A stretch of 64,000 bases of DNA. It comes from Vibrio sp. SNU_ST1 (GTDB taxonomy: Bacteria; Pseudomonadota; Gammaproteobacteria; Enterobacterales; Vibrionaceae). Below the pieces are notes generated by a model that worked only from the letters and a program-made list of their open reading frames with translations, made no database searches and was not told where the DNA came from. The position numbers were made by a program, and so were the translations under genes. Below, in pieces: positions 16,337 through 23,871 of this stretch. Each line of letters opens with the position of its first letter. Positions within the stretch are counted from its first letter, which is position 1. The stretch is taken from positions 682,001 to 746,000 of the forward strand of contig NZ_CP130748.1 in assembly GCF_030563405.1 (NCBI RefSeq), read 5' to 3'.

Positions 16337-16588
16337 ATGTTGTATAGAAGCATTGCTTCAATAGTGATGAGAAAGAGTGATGATGATGACCTGATTTTTA
16401 ATCAGGTGGACTTGGCATTTATGTCTAAACCATACTTTGATAGGTTCGCCCTACAGTATAATCATCAACATAGTAGCCAACTTAAAACATTACTAGGCTA
16501 CGCAGTAAAAGGAATAACGGATGCAAAGTCCGCTAGTTCTTACACTGGTACAGTTACAGTTAGTGCTTACCATGTTAGACATCGTTAA
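16337..16588 (+). CDS. Small hypothetical protein of the element
   Basis: 83 residues with a polar, unremarkable sequence (MRKSDDDDLIFNQVDLAFMSKPYF; TLLGYAVKGITDAKSA). No good ribosome site precedes the ATG at 16337; an in-frame ATG at 16367 is an alternative. The last gene before a terminator. No family recognised. Confidence 0.45.
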   Translation: MLYRSIASIVMRKSDDDDLIFNQVDLAFMSKPYFDRFALQYNHQHSSQLKTLLGYAVKGITDAKSASSYTGTVTVSAYHVRHR

Positions 16589-16604
16589 GCACTTTATGTA
16601 ACTA

Positions 16605-16634
16605 GAAACCCGTCCTTGTGGCGGGTTTTGTTTT
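16605..16634 (+). terminator. Terminator of the tape-measure operon
   Basis: AAACCCG(T) / (G)CGGGTTT stem with CCTTGTG loop, followed by TGTTTTA. Confidence 0.8.
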
Positions 16635-16720
16635 ATCTGAGCTTTCACTTCGAAAACTTACTCACAGTTAAATTAATCACAGGCGTGTATAACTCACTTA
16701 GTTTGCTGTTAGTCTTTCTT

Positions 16721-16770
16721 AGTGCTTCACATGAAATCACGTAAAATCACAAGTAGTCACTGAATGTCAC
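16721..16770. repeat. Five TCAC repeats at exact 10-bp spacing (iteron-like); possible origin
   Basis: TCAC occurs at 16727, 16737, 16747, 16757 and 16767, each ending a 10-base block; the middle blocks share AAATCAC. More TCAC copies lie upstream (16645, 16662, 16677, 16693) without the phase. A long A+T-rich stretch follows (16775-16860) with TGATCA-type inverted repeats. Phased short repeats beside A+T-rich DNA and a winged-helix gene are typical of initiator-binding iterons. The rest of 16635-17013 has no gene. Confidence 0.55.
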
Positions 16771-17013
16771 CCCTTAAAGAAAATTCAAATAAAAACAGTA
16801 AATTAGGTACAAACTATAACTATTAATAGTAACAGATCATTTTTTGATCATTTGATTTTCTAAGGGTAAAAACTTGTTGTAATGACGATCACATTTGATA
16901 GACTTCACATCAAGCAAATCTATACACGCACTAGTGGACTAAACAACCATTAGCGCACACAACTAGTAATCTTATTTTGTTGGGCTTAAACAATCCAACA
17001 GAGTTGAATTACT

Positions 17014-17106
17014 GAAAGGCACTATTCTAGGGTGAGAGCCAGTATCGTGAGACTGGTCAGGGTTTTGTATAGAACCCGTTTTGAGATACCCCTAGTAGTG
17101 CCTTTC
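17014..17106 (+). ncRNA. Candidate structured RNA: three-way junction
   Basis: GAAAGGCACTA (17014-17024) pairs perfectly with TAGTGCCTTTC (17096-17106). After a 2-base bulge, CTAGGG (17027-17032) continues the stem with CCCTAG (17090-17095). Inside are two hairpins with 8-base loops: CCAGT/ACTGG (17039-17056) and GGGTT/AACCC (17060-17077). The helices stack into a compact three-stem form. It lies 22 bp before the winged-helix gene and could be its leader, a separate RNA, or a DNA cruciform of the origin. The strand is assumed. I do not recognise the family. Confidence 0.55.
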
Positions 17107-17128
17107 TTCGTTATGGGACTATACAGCC

Positions 17129-17689
17129 ATGATAACCGCACTAACTACCGCACAGAACGAAGTTCTAGACCAAATTTGCTATCTAGATACGCACTTCAAG
17201 ACCAAACACAACCTAGACTGTTTCTCACAGTCAAACGGCCAAATAGAAAGACACTTCAACAAAACAGGTAATGCAGGTTACTGCAAGCGAACCATTCAAC
17301 GCGCAATCAAGAAACTAGAAGATATCGGGCTTATTTCGGTCGCTTATCAAATGGGTTTCAAGGGTGCTAATCTGTTCTACGTACATCTAGAAAAACTAGA
17401 AGAACTAAAGAAAAAATCACTAGATGAATGTACGAACGCAAGCGAGAAAGTTAAGAACGTATTCCATAGGTTTATTACTGACTCAGTGCTCAAAGGTAAG
17501 ACAGATTTAAGCGAACCTGAACAAGCGAAAGACTTCACTAGTTATTGCGTTAATACGTTCGATGAATCGTATTTTGAGCACGAAGAGTCATATAACCAAT
17601 TGAAATTGTTAGATGAAATTTTAGATTATCAGAGAGCAATGAACGAGGGGAATAACGGTTTACCGTTACAGCCATGGTTAATCCTCTAA
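17129..17689 (+). CDS. Winged-helix protein, possible replication initiator
   Basis: 186 residues. Residues ~1-85 form a winged helix-turn-helix like those of phage O-type and plasmid initiators: LTTAQNEVLDQICYLD, then SNGQIERHF, CKRTIQRAIKKLEDIGLISV with the recognition helix, and a wing (AYQMGFKGANLFYV). The C-terminal ~100 residues are acidic and helical with no known domain. Its stop codon TAA is part of the proposed attR core, so integration may change the tail of the protein by a few residues. The upstream iteron-like repeats are candidate binding sites. Confidence 0.6.
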   Translation: MITALTTAQNEVLDQICYLDTHFKTKHNLDCFSQSNGQIERHFNKTGNAGYCKRTIQRAIKKLEDIGLISVAYQMGFKGANLFYVHLEKLEELKKKSLDECTNASEKVKNVFHRFITDSVLKGKTDLSEPEQAKDFTSYCVNTFDESYFEHEESYNQLKLLDEILDYQRAMNEGNNGLPLQPWLIL

Positions 17690-17691
17690 GT
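17686..17691. other. Proposed attR core (CTAAGT)
   Basis: The partner of the copy at 5819-5824; host sequence (yebG's former upstream region) is proposed to resume right after it. Confidence 0.6.
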
Positions 17692-17702
17692 TTGATAAAT
17701 TT

Positions 17703-17722
17703 TACTGGCTTTTTATACAGTT
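17703..17722 (-). promoter_or_regulatory. LexA (SOS) box, probably the displaced yebG operator
   Basis: TACTGGCTTTTTATACAGTT fits CTG-N10-CAG with the conserved TATACAGT half. Read on the minus strand it resembles the E. coli yebG box (ACTGTATAAAA...CAGT). If the element is removed at the CTAAGT cores the box falls about 30 bp upstream of the yebG ATG, the usual place. In the present arrangement it faces into the element's right end. Confidence 0.7.
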
Positions 17723-17763
17723 TCTGATGTTAAAAGTCCAGTTGGAGCCCTAACAATGCGGCC

Positions 17764-18660
17764 TCAATCTTGATGTGTAGCCCAGTCTTCACAATAACTC
17801 ATGAAAGATTTCAGCAGCGGGCTTTGATATTTGTCTTTATGGACCAGCATCCAGAATCGACGTTTCATGTCGAGTGGGACATCGAGTGCTTTCACTCGGC
17901 CAGAGTCAATTGCTCGTTGCGCTGCTAACCGTGATAAACACGCGAATCCAAGATTGGCAGAAACAGAATTGATGATCGCCTCAGTCGTGTTGAGCTCAAA
18001 GGATTCATACCAATGTTCGATGCGTGGTGCGACGGCACGAAGAAAAAACTCGCGAGTGCCAGACCCCGACTCACGTAAAATCCAATGACTATCTTCTAAA
18101 TCGCTTAAAATCACTTTTTCTTTTGAATTGAGAGGGTGTTGATTACTAACGATAATACACATTTCATCGCTACTGAACTGGCTAGAGATCAACTCCGGAT
18201 GGAGTGTTTTTCCTTCAATTAACGCGATATCCAGTTCATAATCAACCAACTTTTGGCAGATCAGCGCACTGTTTGAAATGAATAAGCTCTGATCTTGATG
18301 TTGAGTTAGCTCGCGAAAGCCAGACAGAATAAACGGTGCGACCTGATTACCAATCGTGTCACTCGCGCCAACCTTTAGATTACCACTTAACGGTTGGTCG
18401 TCGCGGAACAAAACATCGATACCTGCGGCTCTATGAAGAATCTCGTCAGCCAAAGGAAGTAATTTTTGACCTTCTTGATTGAGAATTAATCGGTTGTTGA
18501 CCCGGTCAAATAGAGAGTGACCTAACTGTTTCTCCATTTCTCCTAGCGCCATGCTGACAGCTGCTTTAGACAGAAATAGCGCTTCTGATGCAGTCGTAAG
18601 CGTCGAGTGCTGGGTAATAGTGACAAACACTTTGAGTTGTTTGATTGAAATATTAGCCAT
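17764..18660 (-). CDS. LysR-type transcriptional regulator (YeiE-like)
   Basis: 298 residues. The N-terminal winged helix (SIKQLKVFVTITQHSTLTTASEALFLSKAAVSMALGEMEKQLG) is of LysR type; residues ~90-295 are the two-lobed effector-binding domain (LKVGASDTIGNQVAPFIL, LRESGSGTREFF). The sequence most resembles the YeiE/CysB-like branch, but the effector is unknown. It is divergent from the TehA-like transporter gene, which is the likely target; an inverted repeat in the spacer fits LysR binding. Confidence 0.85.
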   Translation of the reverse strand: MANISIKQLKVFVTITQHSTLTTASEALFLSKAAVSMALGEMEKQLGHSLFDRVNNRLILNQEGQKLLPLADEILHRAAGIDVLFRDDQPLSGNLKVGASDTIGNQVAPFILSGFRELTQHQDQSLFISNSALICQKLVDYELDIALIEGKTLHPELISSQFSSDEMCIIVSNQHPLNSKEKVILSDLEDSHWILRESGSGTREFFLRAVAPRIEHWYESFELNTTEAIINSVSANLGFACLSRLAAQRAIDSGRVKALDVPLDMKRRFWMLVHKDKYQSPLLKSFMSYCEDWATHQD

Positions 18661-18696
18661 CAGGTTCCTGGTTTTGCGTTGCTAGTGGAAAGGTGT

Positions 18697-18715
18697 CGTT
18701 CAGCATTAATGAACG
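18697..18715. promoter_or_regulatory. Inverted repeat, likely LysR operator
   Basis: CGTTCA-GCATTAA-TGAACG, a 6-7-6 palindrome containing the T-N11-A pattern of LysR sites, in the divergent spacer between the regulator and the transporter. Confidence 0.6.
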
Positions 18716-18821
18716 CTTGTTATATATAATTGGATATTGTTTAACGAAGCGCAAGCGTATTATGGCTTCAACAAGCTGATGAGTTCACAAGTTTAGTGAA
18801 TTAAGTTTAAGAGAGGCTGAC

Positions 18822-19817
18822 ATGATTCAACGTATTAAATATAGATTAACAGGAGCTCCAACACCCATGGCAGGGTTAGCACTCGCAATTGCAAGTTTAG
18901 GCTGGTGTTGGGATGGTGTTTTAGTCGCACAAGGTATTTTGCACACACCGGGTTTGGTGCAGTGGATCAGTGCTGGTATAGCGGCGATATTGCTTCTTGT
19001 TTTAGCTGTGAAATTTTTGATTCACGGCCACTTATTACGTGAAGATCTTGCTCACCCTGTTGTCGGCAGTGTTGTACCTACATTTGCGATGGGGTGCATG
19101 GTGGTGTCTGCTTCGTTGGCTCCAATCTCTCAATTTTTACAAGAAGCTATGTGGCTCGCTTCGGTAGCGTTACATGTCGTGTTCTTGGTGAGCTTCTTAT
19201 ACCACAGAGCTAAAAACTTTGAGATTCACCACATGGTGCCAAGTTGGTTTGTGCCACCAATCGGTATTATCGTGGCAGACGTTTCTTTTTCAGGTAACCC
19301 GATCTTAGAACCCGTAGCTCATGCGACTTTAGTCTTTGGCTTATTGGTTTATGCCGTAATGTTACCTCTCATGATCTACCGTTTGATCTTCTCTCATGAA
19401 GTGCCAGACGCAGCAAAACCAACCATTGCGATTATGGCGGCACCAGCCAGTTTATCTTTAGCAGGCTACCTAACGGTGACGGCAAATCCTTCGCCAGTGA
19501 TCATTGGGTTACTCTTTGGTATTGCAGTGTTGATGACGTTTATTATCTACATCGCGTTTTTCAAACTACTTCGTCTGCCTTTCAGCCCAGGCTATGCGGC
19601 GTTTACATTCCCAATCGTGATTGGTGCAACGGCGCTATTCAAATTGGCAGCTTGGATGCAAACTGTTGGTGTGGAAACTCACTATGTGGATCAAGTCTTC
19701 AACCTAGCGTATCTAGAATTGATTGTGGCAACGTTTGTGGTGGGTTATGTGGCGGTTCGTTATTACATGAATTACAAACCTCACCGTGTTCTAAGTGCGG
19801 TAGGCAGTAGATTGTAA
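18822..19817 (+). CDS. TDT family transporter (TehA/SLAC1-like)
   Basis: 331 residues with ten hydrophobic segments, as in the TehA/SLAC1 anion-channel fold of the TDT family. Recognisable parts are the N-terminal GAPTPMAGLALAIASLGW and the central FVPPIGIIVADVSFSG. Members export or exchange anions; tellurite resistance and dicarboxylate transport are reported for some, and the substrate here is unknown. GAGAGGC precedes the ATG. Divergently transcribed from the LysR gene, which probably controls it. Confidence 0.82.
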   Translation: MIQRIKYRLTGAPTPMAGLALAIASLGWCWDGVLVAQGILHTPGLVQWISAGIAAILLLVLAVKFLIHGHLLREDLAHPVVGSVVPTFAMGCMVVSASLAPISQFLQEAMWLASVALHVVFLVSFLYHRAKNFEIHHMVPSWFVPPIGIIVADVSFSGNPILEPVAHATLVFGLLVYAVMLPLMIYRLIFSHEVPDAAKPTIAIMAAPASLSLAGYLTVTANPSPVIIGLLFGIAVLMTFIIYIAFFKLLRLPFSPGYAAFTFPIVIGATALFKLAAWMQTVGVETHYVDQVFNLAYLELIVATFVVGYVAVRYYMNYKPHRVLSAVGSRL

Positions 19818-20033
19818 GAAGCAATAGTTCAAAAGATAAACGGGCCTTAAGTTTTCAGTATTTCATCAGCTTATATTGCTAATCCAAACTCGGCACTTAC
19901 CTTAATTTTGAAATCACTTAGCCCATCAATATACCTGAAATAGACCGGACCAGAATGCTGATTTGAAGCATTTCAATTGAACTTATAACTGTGCTAATAT
20001 CCAGTGTTTTTTATTTTCAATTGGAGCTCTACC

Positions 20034-21092
20034 TTGTCAAAACAACGATTATTAGTCGACTTATTCTCCGGATGCGGAGGAATATCTCATGGCTTTGAAC
20101 AGTCTGGTTTTGAATGCGTGATTGGTGTTGATATAGATGCTCCAGCTTTAAAAACATTTGCGCACAATCACCCTCACGCCAAGCCTATGCAGTTAGACTT
20201 ATCCGCACCTGAAAGTATTGACTCTATAGTTGAAGAGCTAAATGGTCGTGAAGTGGAGGTTATTGTTGCGGGCCCACCGTGTCAGGGCTTTTCATTAACC
20301 GGAACTCGTAATGAGGATGATAAGCGCAACAAGCTATTCTATTCGGTATTTCAGTTGGCAGAACGTATCAAGCCTAAATATATTGTGATCGAGAACGTGC
20401 CGGGAATAGCTAATTTGTATGAAGGGAGAGCACGAACTGCAATCTTGGCTGAATTTGCTCGCCTTGGGTACTCTAATTCAGAAAAACTCATGTATGCACC
20501 AGATTATGGCATTCCGCAAATTCGGAAACGTATGTTTTTTGTAGGGATCTTGAACGGTGAGCGTTTTGAGTTCCCTAAGCCTAGCCACACTCAAGAAAAC
20601 TATGTTACATGTGAGCAGGCAATTGGAGATTTACCTACTTTAGAATCAGAACTTGGCAAAGAAGTGTCTGATTACATTATGGCTCCGCAAAGTGAGTATC
20701 AATCACTGATGCGCAAGAATGCAACTCAATTGTTTAATCATGTCGGAACTCGTCATACGGAACTTGTTGTTTCTGTAATTCGTCAAGTACCAGAAGGTGG
20801 TAATCACAAAGACTTACCGCCGGGTGTCGGTGACTCTCGTAAATTCAATGAAGCTTGGACTCGTTATCATAGCCAAAAACCTTCTAAGACCATCGATACT
20901 GGCCATCGTAACCACTTTCACTATAAGTGGGATCGTGTACCAAGTGCGCGTGAAAATGCTCGCCTTCAATCTTTCCCTGATGATTTTCAGTTTGTTGGTC
21001 CAAAGACACAGCAATACAAACAAATTGGTAATGCGGTCCCACCGTTACTAGGCCTAGCGATCGGTAATCAAATTCTTAAGTTGGAAAAATAA
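20034..21092 (+). CDS. C5-cytosine DNA methyltransferase 1 of an R-M system
   Basis: 352 residues from the TTG at 20034, chosen because GGAG lies 7 bases upstream; an in-frame GTG at 20004 has no ribosome site. Motif I DLFSGCGGISHGF (~9-21), motif IV GPPCQGFSLTG with catalytic Cys ~83, motif VI ENVPG (~120), motif VIII QIRKRMFFVG, and motif X QIGNAVPPLLG near the end are all present. It methylates C5 of cytosine in a specific site using SAM. The variable region between motifs VIII and IX is ~100 residues. Its stop overlaps the next methyltransferase by one base. Confidence 0.93.
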   Translation: MSKQRLLVDLFSGCGGISHGFEQSGFECVIGVDIDAPALKTFAHNHPHAKPMQLDLSAPESIDSIVEELNGREVEVIVAGPPCQGFSLTGTRNEDDKRNKLFYSVFQLAERIKPKYIVIENVPGIANLYEGRARTAILAEFARLGYSNSEKLMYAPDYGIPQIRKRMFFVGILNGERFEFPKPSHTQENYVTCEQAIGDLPTLESELGKEVSDYIMAPQSEYQSLMRKNATQLFNHVGTRHTELVVSVIRQVPEGGNHKDLPPGVGDSRKFNEAWTRYHSQKPSKTIDTGHRNHFHYKWDRVPSARENARLQSFPDDFQFVGPKTQQYKQIGNAVPPLLGLAIGNQILKLEK

Positions 21093-22300
21093 TGATGCTA
21101 AATTCTATAGACCTGTTTGCAGGTTGTGGTGGTTTAACTGATGGCTTTAAACAATCTGGGGAGTTTAAGCTATTGGCAGGAGTTGAGTGGGATAAACATG
21201 CAGTCCATACTTTACGCCAACGCCTATCTACACGTTGGAACTATAGTGAAGCGAACTCTTCAATGCTCCATTTTGATATCCAAAGAACAGATGAGTTGCT
21301 CTTTGGCTATGACAACGATCCAGAGTACGGAAACTCAACAGGGTTAAATAAGCTAGTTGGCAGTAACAACGTTGATGCTGTTATTGGTGGTCCACCATGC
21401 CAAGCATACTCAATTGCGGGTCGTATTCGCGATGAAAATGGTATGCACGATGACTACCGAAATTTTCTCTTTGAATCCTATATGAAGGTAGTTTCTCATT
21501 TTAAACCACAAGTTTGTATTTTTGAGAATGTTCAAGGAATGTTGAGTGCAGCTCCTGGCGGTGTTTCAATTGTTGAGCGAGTAACAAAAGCTTTCAATGA
21601 TGCGGGTTACTATATTTCAACTAACTTGAAGCGTGATGCTCTATTTGATACTTCTGAATTTGGAGTCCCTCAAAAAAGGTTGCGTGTGATTATTGTAGCT
21701 CTAAGAAAAGATGCCTTTTCTGATTGTGAGAACAAAGTTAAACAATTCTATAAAAAGCTAAACTCATATAAAGTTGATATTAAAGCGACAGTTGATGAAG
21801 CTATAGGTGATTTACCTCAGATATTTCCAATAGAAAATGCAGTAGCTCGAACATCACATAAAATGGAATATTCTAAACAAAAGGTATTAAATCATGAACC
21901 TCGTTTCCATAACGTACGTGACATAGAAATATTTTCCCTTTTAGCTGAAGACATACGAAGTGGGAAAAATGAGTATGTTCACAGTGATGCACTTAAAAAA
22001 CTGTATACAGAAAAAACAGGAAAATCTTCTTCTGTACATAAATACCATGTACTACGACCTAATTTACCGAGTAATACGATACCTGCACATTTATATAAAG
22101 ATGGTCTAAGACATATTCATCCAGACCCTGAACAATCGAGAAGTATCACGGTCCGTGAGGCTGCAAGACTACAAACTTTTGCTGATGACTTTGAGTTTTG
22201 TGCAGCTCAAGGTGCGAATTACAAGATGATTGGAAATGCTGTTCCACCGTTATTTGCGAAGTATGTTGCATTATCTCTTTCAAAAATATTGATAGATTGA
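21092..22300 (+). CDS. C5-cytosine DNA methyltransferase 2 of an R-M system
   Basis: 402 residues. Motif I DLFAGCGGLTDGF, motif IV GPPCQAYSIAG (catalytic Cys ~103), motif VI ENVQG, motif VIII VPQKRLRVIIV and motif X MIGNAVPPLFA are intact. It is clearly different from its neighbour, with a longer insertion before motif IV (~residues 45-95) and its own recognition region. Two adjacent C5 methyltransferases usually mean an asymmetric recognition site with one enzyme per strand. The ATG overlaps the previous stop (TAATG). Lower G+C than the host genes suggests transfer. Confidence 0.92.
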   Translation: MMLNSIDLFAGCGGLTDGFKQSGEFKLLAGVEWDKHAVHTLRQRLSTRWNYSEANSSMLHFDIQRTDELLFGYDNDPEYGNSTGLNKLVGSNNVDAVIGGPPCQAYSIAGRIRDENGMHDDYRNFLFESYMKVVSHFKPQVCIFENVQGMLSAAPGGVSIVERVTKAFNDAGYYISTNLKRDALFDTSEFGVPQKRLRVIIVALRKDAFSDCENKVKQFYKKLNSYKVDIKATVDEAIGDLPQIFPIENAVARTSHKMEYSKQKVLNHEPRFHNVRDIEIFSLLAEDIRSGKNEYVHSDALKKLYTEKTGKSSSVHKYHVLRPNLPSNTIPAHLYKDGLRHIHPDPEQSRSITVREAARLQTFADDFEFCAAQGANYKMIGNAVPPLFAKYVALSLSKILID

Positions 22301-22404
22301 CAAAGATAATACATAGTAAAAAATGGTTGGCTTAAAATTAATGAAATTTATTCTGTGAATGCAAAAATACGGATTTACCCGTGGATGAATGCTAATTCCA
22401 AAAT

Positions 22405-22481
22405 TACAGCGTAAGCTGTTTGTAAATTTGGTTAACGCTTTAGCGTTGTCACGGTAAGTTCCCCGGGCATGCCCGGGGGAA
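22405..22481. repeat. Three consecutive palindromes between methyltransferase 2 and the nuclease gene
   Basis: ACAGC-GTAA-GCTGT, AACGC-TTTA-GCGTT and a perfect 18-bp palindrome CCCCGGGCATGCCCGGGG (22461-22478). The last is a sharp G+C island in A+T-rich DNA. The genes converge here, so this may act as a terminator, though no T tract follows. Confidence 0.6.
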
Positions 22482-22530
22482 TCTTCTAAAAGTGTTTTTA
22501 TATTAACATATTATCTATTTAACCCTGATA

Positions 22531-23517
22531 TTAATTGTCGGATATTTCATGTTCATCTCTATGATGTTTGTTATATTCATGAAATGGAGAACAAATTAGG
22601 TTATTTGGCGCTATTTTAATTCCTTTGAATTGATACAGTTCAGACTTGTTAGGGACCTTCGAGCTAATAATTATCTCATTGTCATCATTGAGGCTGAAAA
22701 AACCTTGGTCAAAACACTTGTGTAAGTCACTTGACATTAAAATCCCATTTGACGGTAATAGTGGCCCTCCATGTTGAGCAGCCTTAATATGGGCAGCCTC
22801 TAAACCTGTATGGTGGTTATCTATTAGCGATGTTCCTCTAATTGCACATTTGTTGCCATATATTTCACGAACAAAGCTTGCAAATTCGCTTTGAGATTTA
22901 ATTAGTGTACTAAATATCCCACTAGGATCATCAGGGTGGTGCTCTTGTTGTTTTCTTGCTGCACTACCACTCTTTACATATTTCGAAGTGCTATTGATTA
23001 TTTCACCAATATTTTCAATCTCTTTATCTGATTTTTTTATATCAGATAAATCGAAGAATCTCTCTGTATTTTTGAGCTTTTCTACATCTAATTTTCCATT
23101 TTTTATGCATTCTTTGAGTAGTGCTTCAAAGTCTTGGTAGTCATTGTCACTCTCTTGAATTGAATCAATATAATACTCATCATTGCTTAGTCTAATCATT
23201 ACAATAATAATATTTCGATCTAGCGATAATGCATCATCAATACTGTTGTTTCTATAAATTCTAATTTCATTATGAGCGCGAGTAAGCCCCAAGTGAGGAA
23301 AAAACTTAGCATTGTGAAAGACAATGTTTAACGCAATTGAGTGTTGTTCTTTTGTGTATAGTTTTATTATTTTAGTATGGTTGAGTTGAGTCTCGGATAA
23401 GTGAGGAAATACTTCCCAACTTTTGGTAGGAATAAGAATGTATTTTCCTCGTTGGTCGGGTTTGTTTCCTGAATAGCCTGACTCTTGGCTTCCCAGTTTT
23501 TTTATAAATATGTTCAT
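22531..23517 (-). CDS. HNH endonuclease, probable restriction enzyme
   Basis: 328 residues from the ATG at 23517; an in-frame GTG at 23526 is part of what looks like the ribosome site (GAGTGGA). The C-terminal third is an HNH nuclease: CAIRGTSLID, then GLEAAHIKAAQHGG (first His), SNGILMSSDLHKCFDQG (Asn and second His) and FFSLNDDNEI. The first ~190 residues have no recognised domain and probably bind DNA. It faces the two C5 methyltransferases, so it is the likely restriction partner. Codon use is A+T rich. Confidence 0.78.
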   Translation of the reverse strand: MNIFIKKLGSQESGYSGNKPDQRGKYILIPTKSWEVFPHLSETQLNHTKIIKLYTKEQHSIALNIVFHNAKFFPHLGLTRAHNEIRIYRNNSIDDALSLDRNIIIVMIRLSNDEYYIDSIQESDNDYQDFEALLKECIKNGKLDVEKLKNTERFFDLSDIKKSDKEIENIGEIINSTSKYVKSGSAARKQQEHHPDDPSGIFSTLIKSQSEFASFVREIYGNKCAIRGTSLIDNHHTGLEAAHIKAAQHGGPLLPSNGILMSSDLHKCFDQGFFSLNDDNEIIISSKVPNKSELYQFKGIKIAPNNLICSPFHEYNKHHRDEHEISDN

Positions 23518-23693
23518 AATTTCCACTCAATTTAAATACGTCACATAGCATATAGTTTTAAATTTTCATATACAATTTATTTTGGTAAGGTTTTTTAATA
23601 AAACTAGGTAGAAAGATAACTGTGAATCATTTATATAATAAGGATGTTATTCAAGTGGCGGGATATTTATGCATCAAAATTTATTGTGTTTGT

Positions 23694-23719
23694 AATGACT
23701 TTTTAAAATGACTTTTTAA
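23694..23719. repeat. Perfect 13-bp tandem duplication
   Basis: AATGACTTTTTAA occurs twice without a gap upstream of recC. The 23527-23871 spacer otherwise only holds presumed promoters of the nuclease gene and recC. Confidence 0.7.
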
Positions 23720-23871
23720 GGAAGTAGAGTTGAGGATAGTTTTAATAACCTTTGATGTTATTGATCTGGTACTTCTTGGTGGGAGACGTCATTTACGTAG
23801 TTTTTTAGTCTGAAAATACAGGTGTTTATGATATTCTTAAAATAATGTAATCAGGGTAGTTAGGATGCGTT

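Larger units (their letters stand above)
5820..17690 (+). mobile_element. Integrated phage-satellite-like element
   Basis: About 11.9 kb with all genes on the plus strand, visibly richer in A+T and A-ending codons (aca, gca, caa) than the host genes. Order: serine recombinase, small proteins, HTH protein, SF2 helicase-like protein, small proteins, terminase small subunit, two capsid proteins, tape-measure protein, small proteins, iteron-like repeats, a structured RNA, winged-helix protein. No large terminase, portal, prohead protease, tail tube, baseplate, fibre, holin, endolysin or repressor is recognisable. The gene set is too small for an autonomous tailed phage and fits a helper-dependent satellite or a strongly reduced prophage. 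Proposed borders are the CTAAGT copies. Confidence 0.75.

Noticed and set aside
17032..17271. 79-codon open frame on the plus strand
   Set aside because: It overlaps the structured RNA and the start of the winged-helix gene in another frame and has no protein character.
5861..17689. A complete prophage
   Set aside because: No portal, large terminase, protease, tail tube, baseplate, fibre, lysis or repressor gene is recognisable and there is no room for them.
22405..22450. Integron attC-like site
   Set aside because: The palindromes lack the paired RYYYAAC/GTTRRRY ends and bulges of attC, and no cassette array is present.
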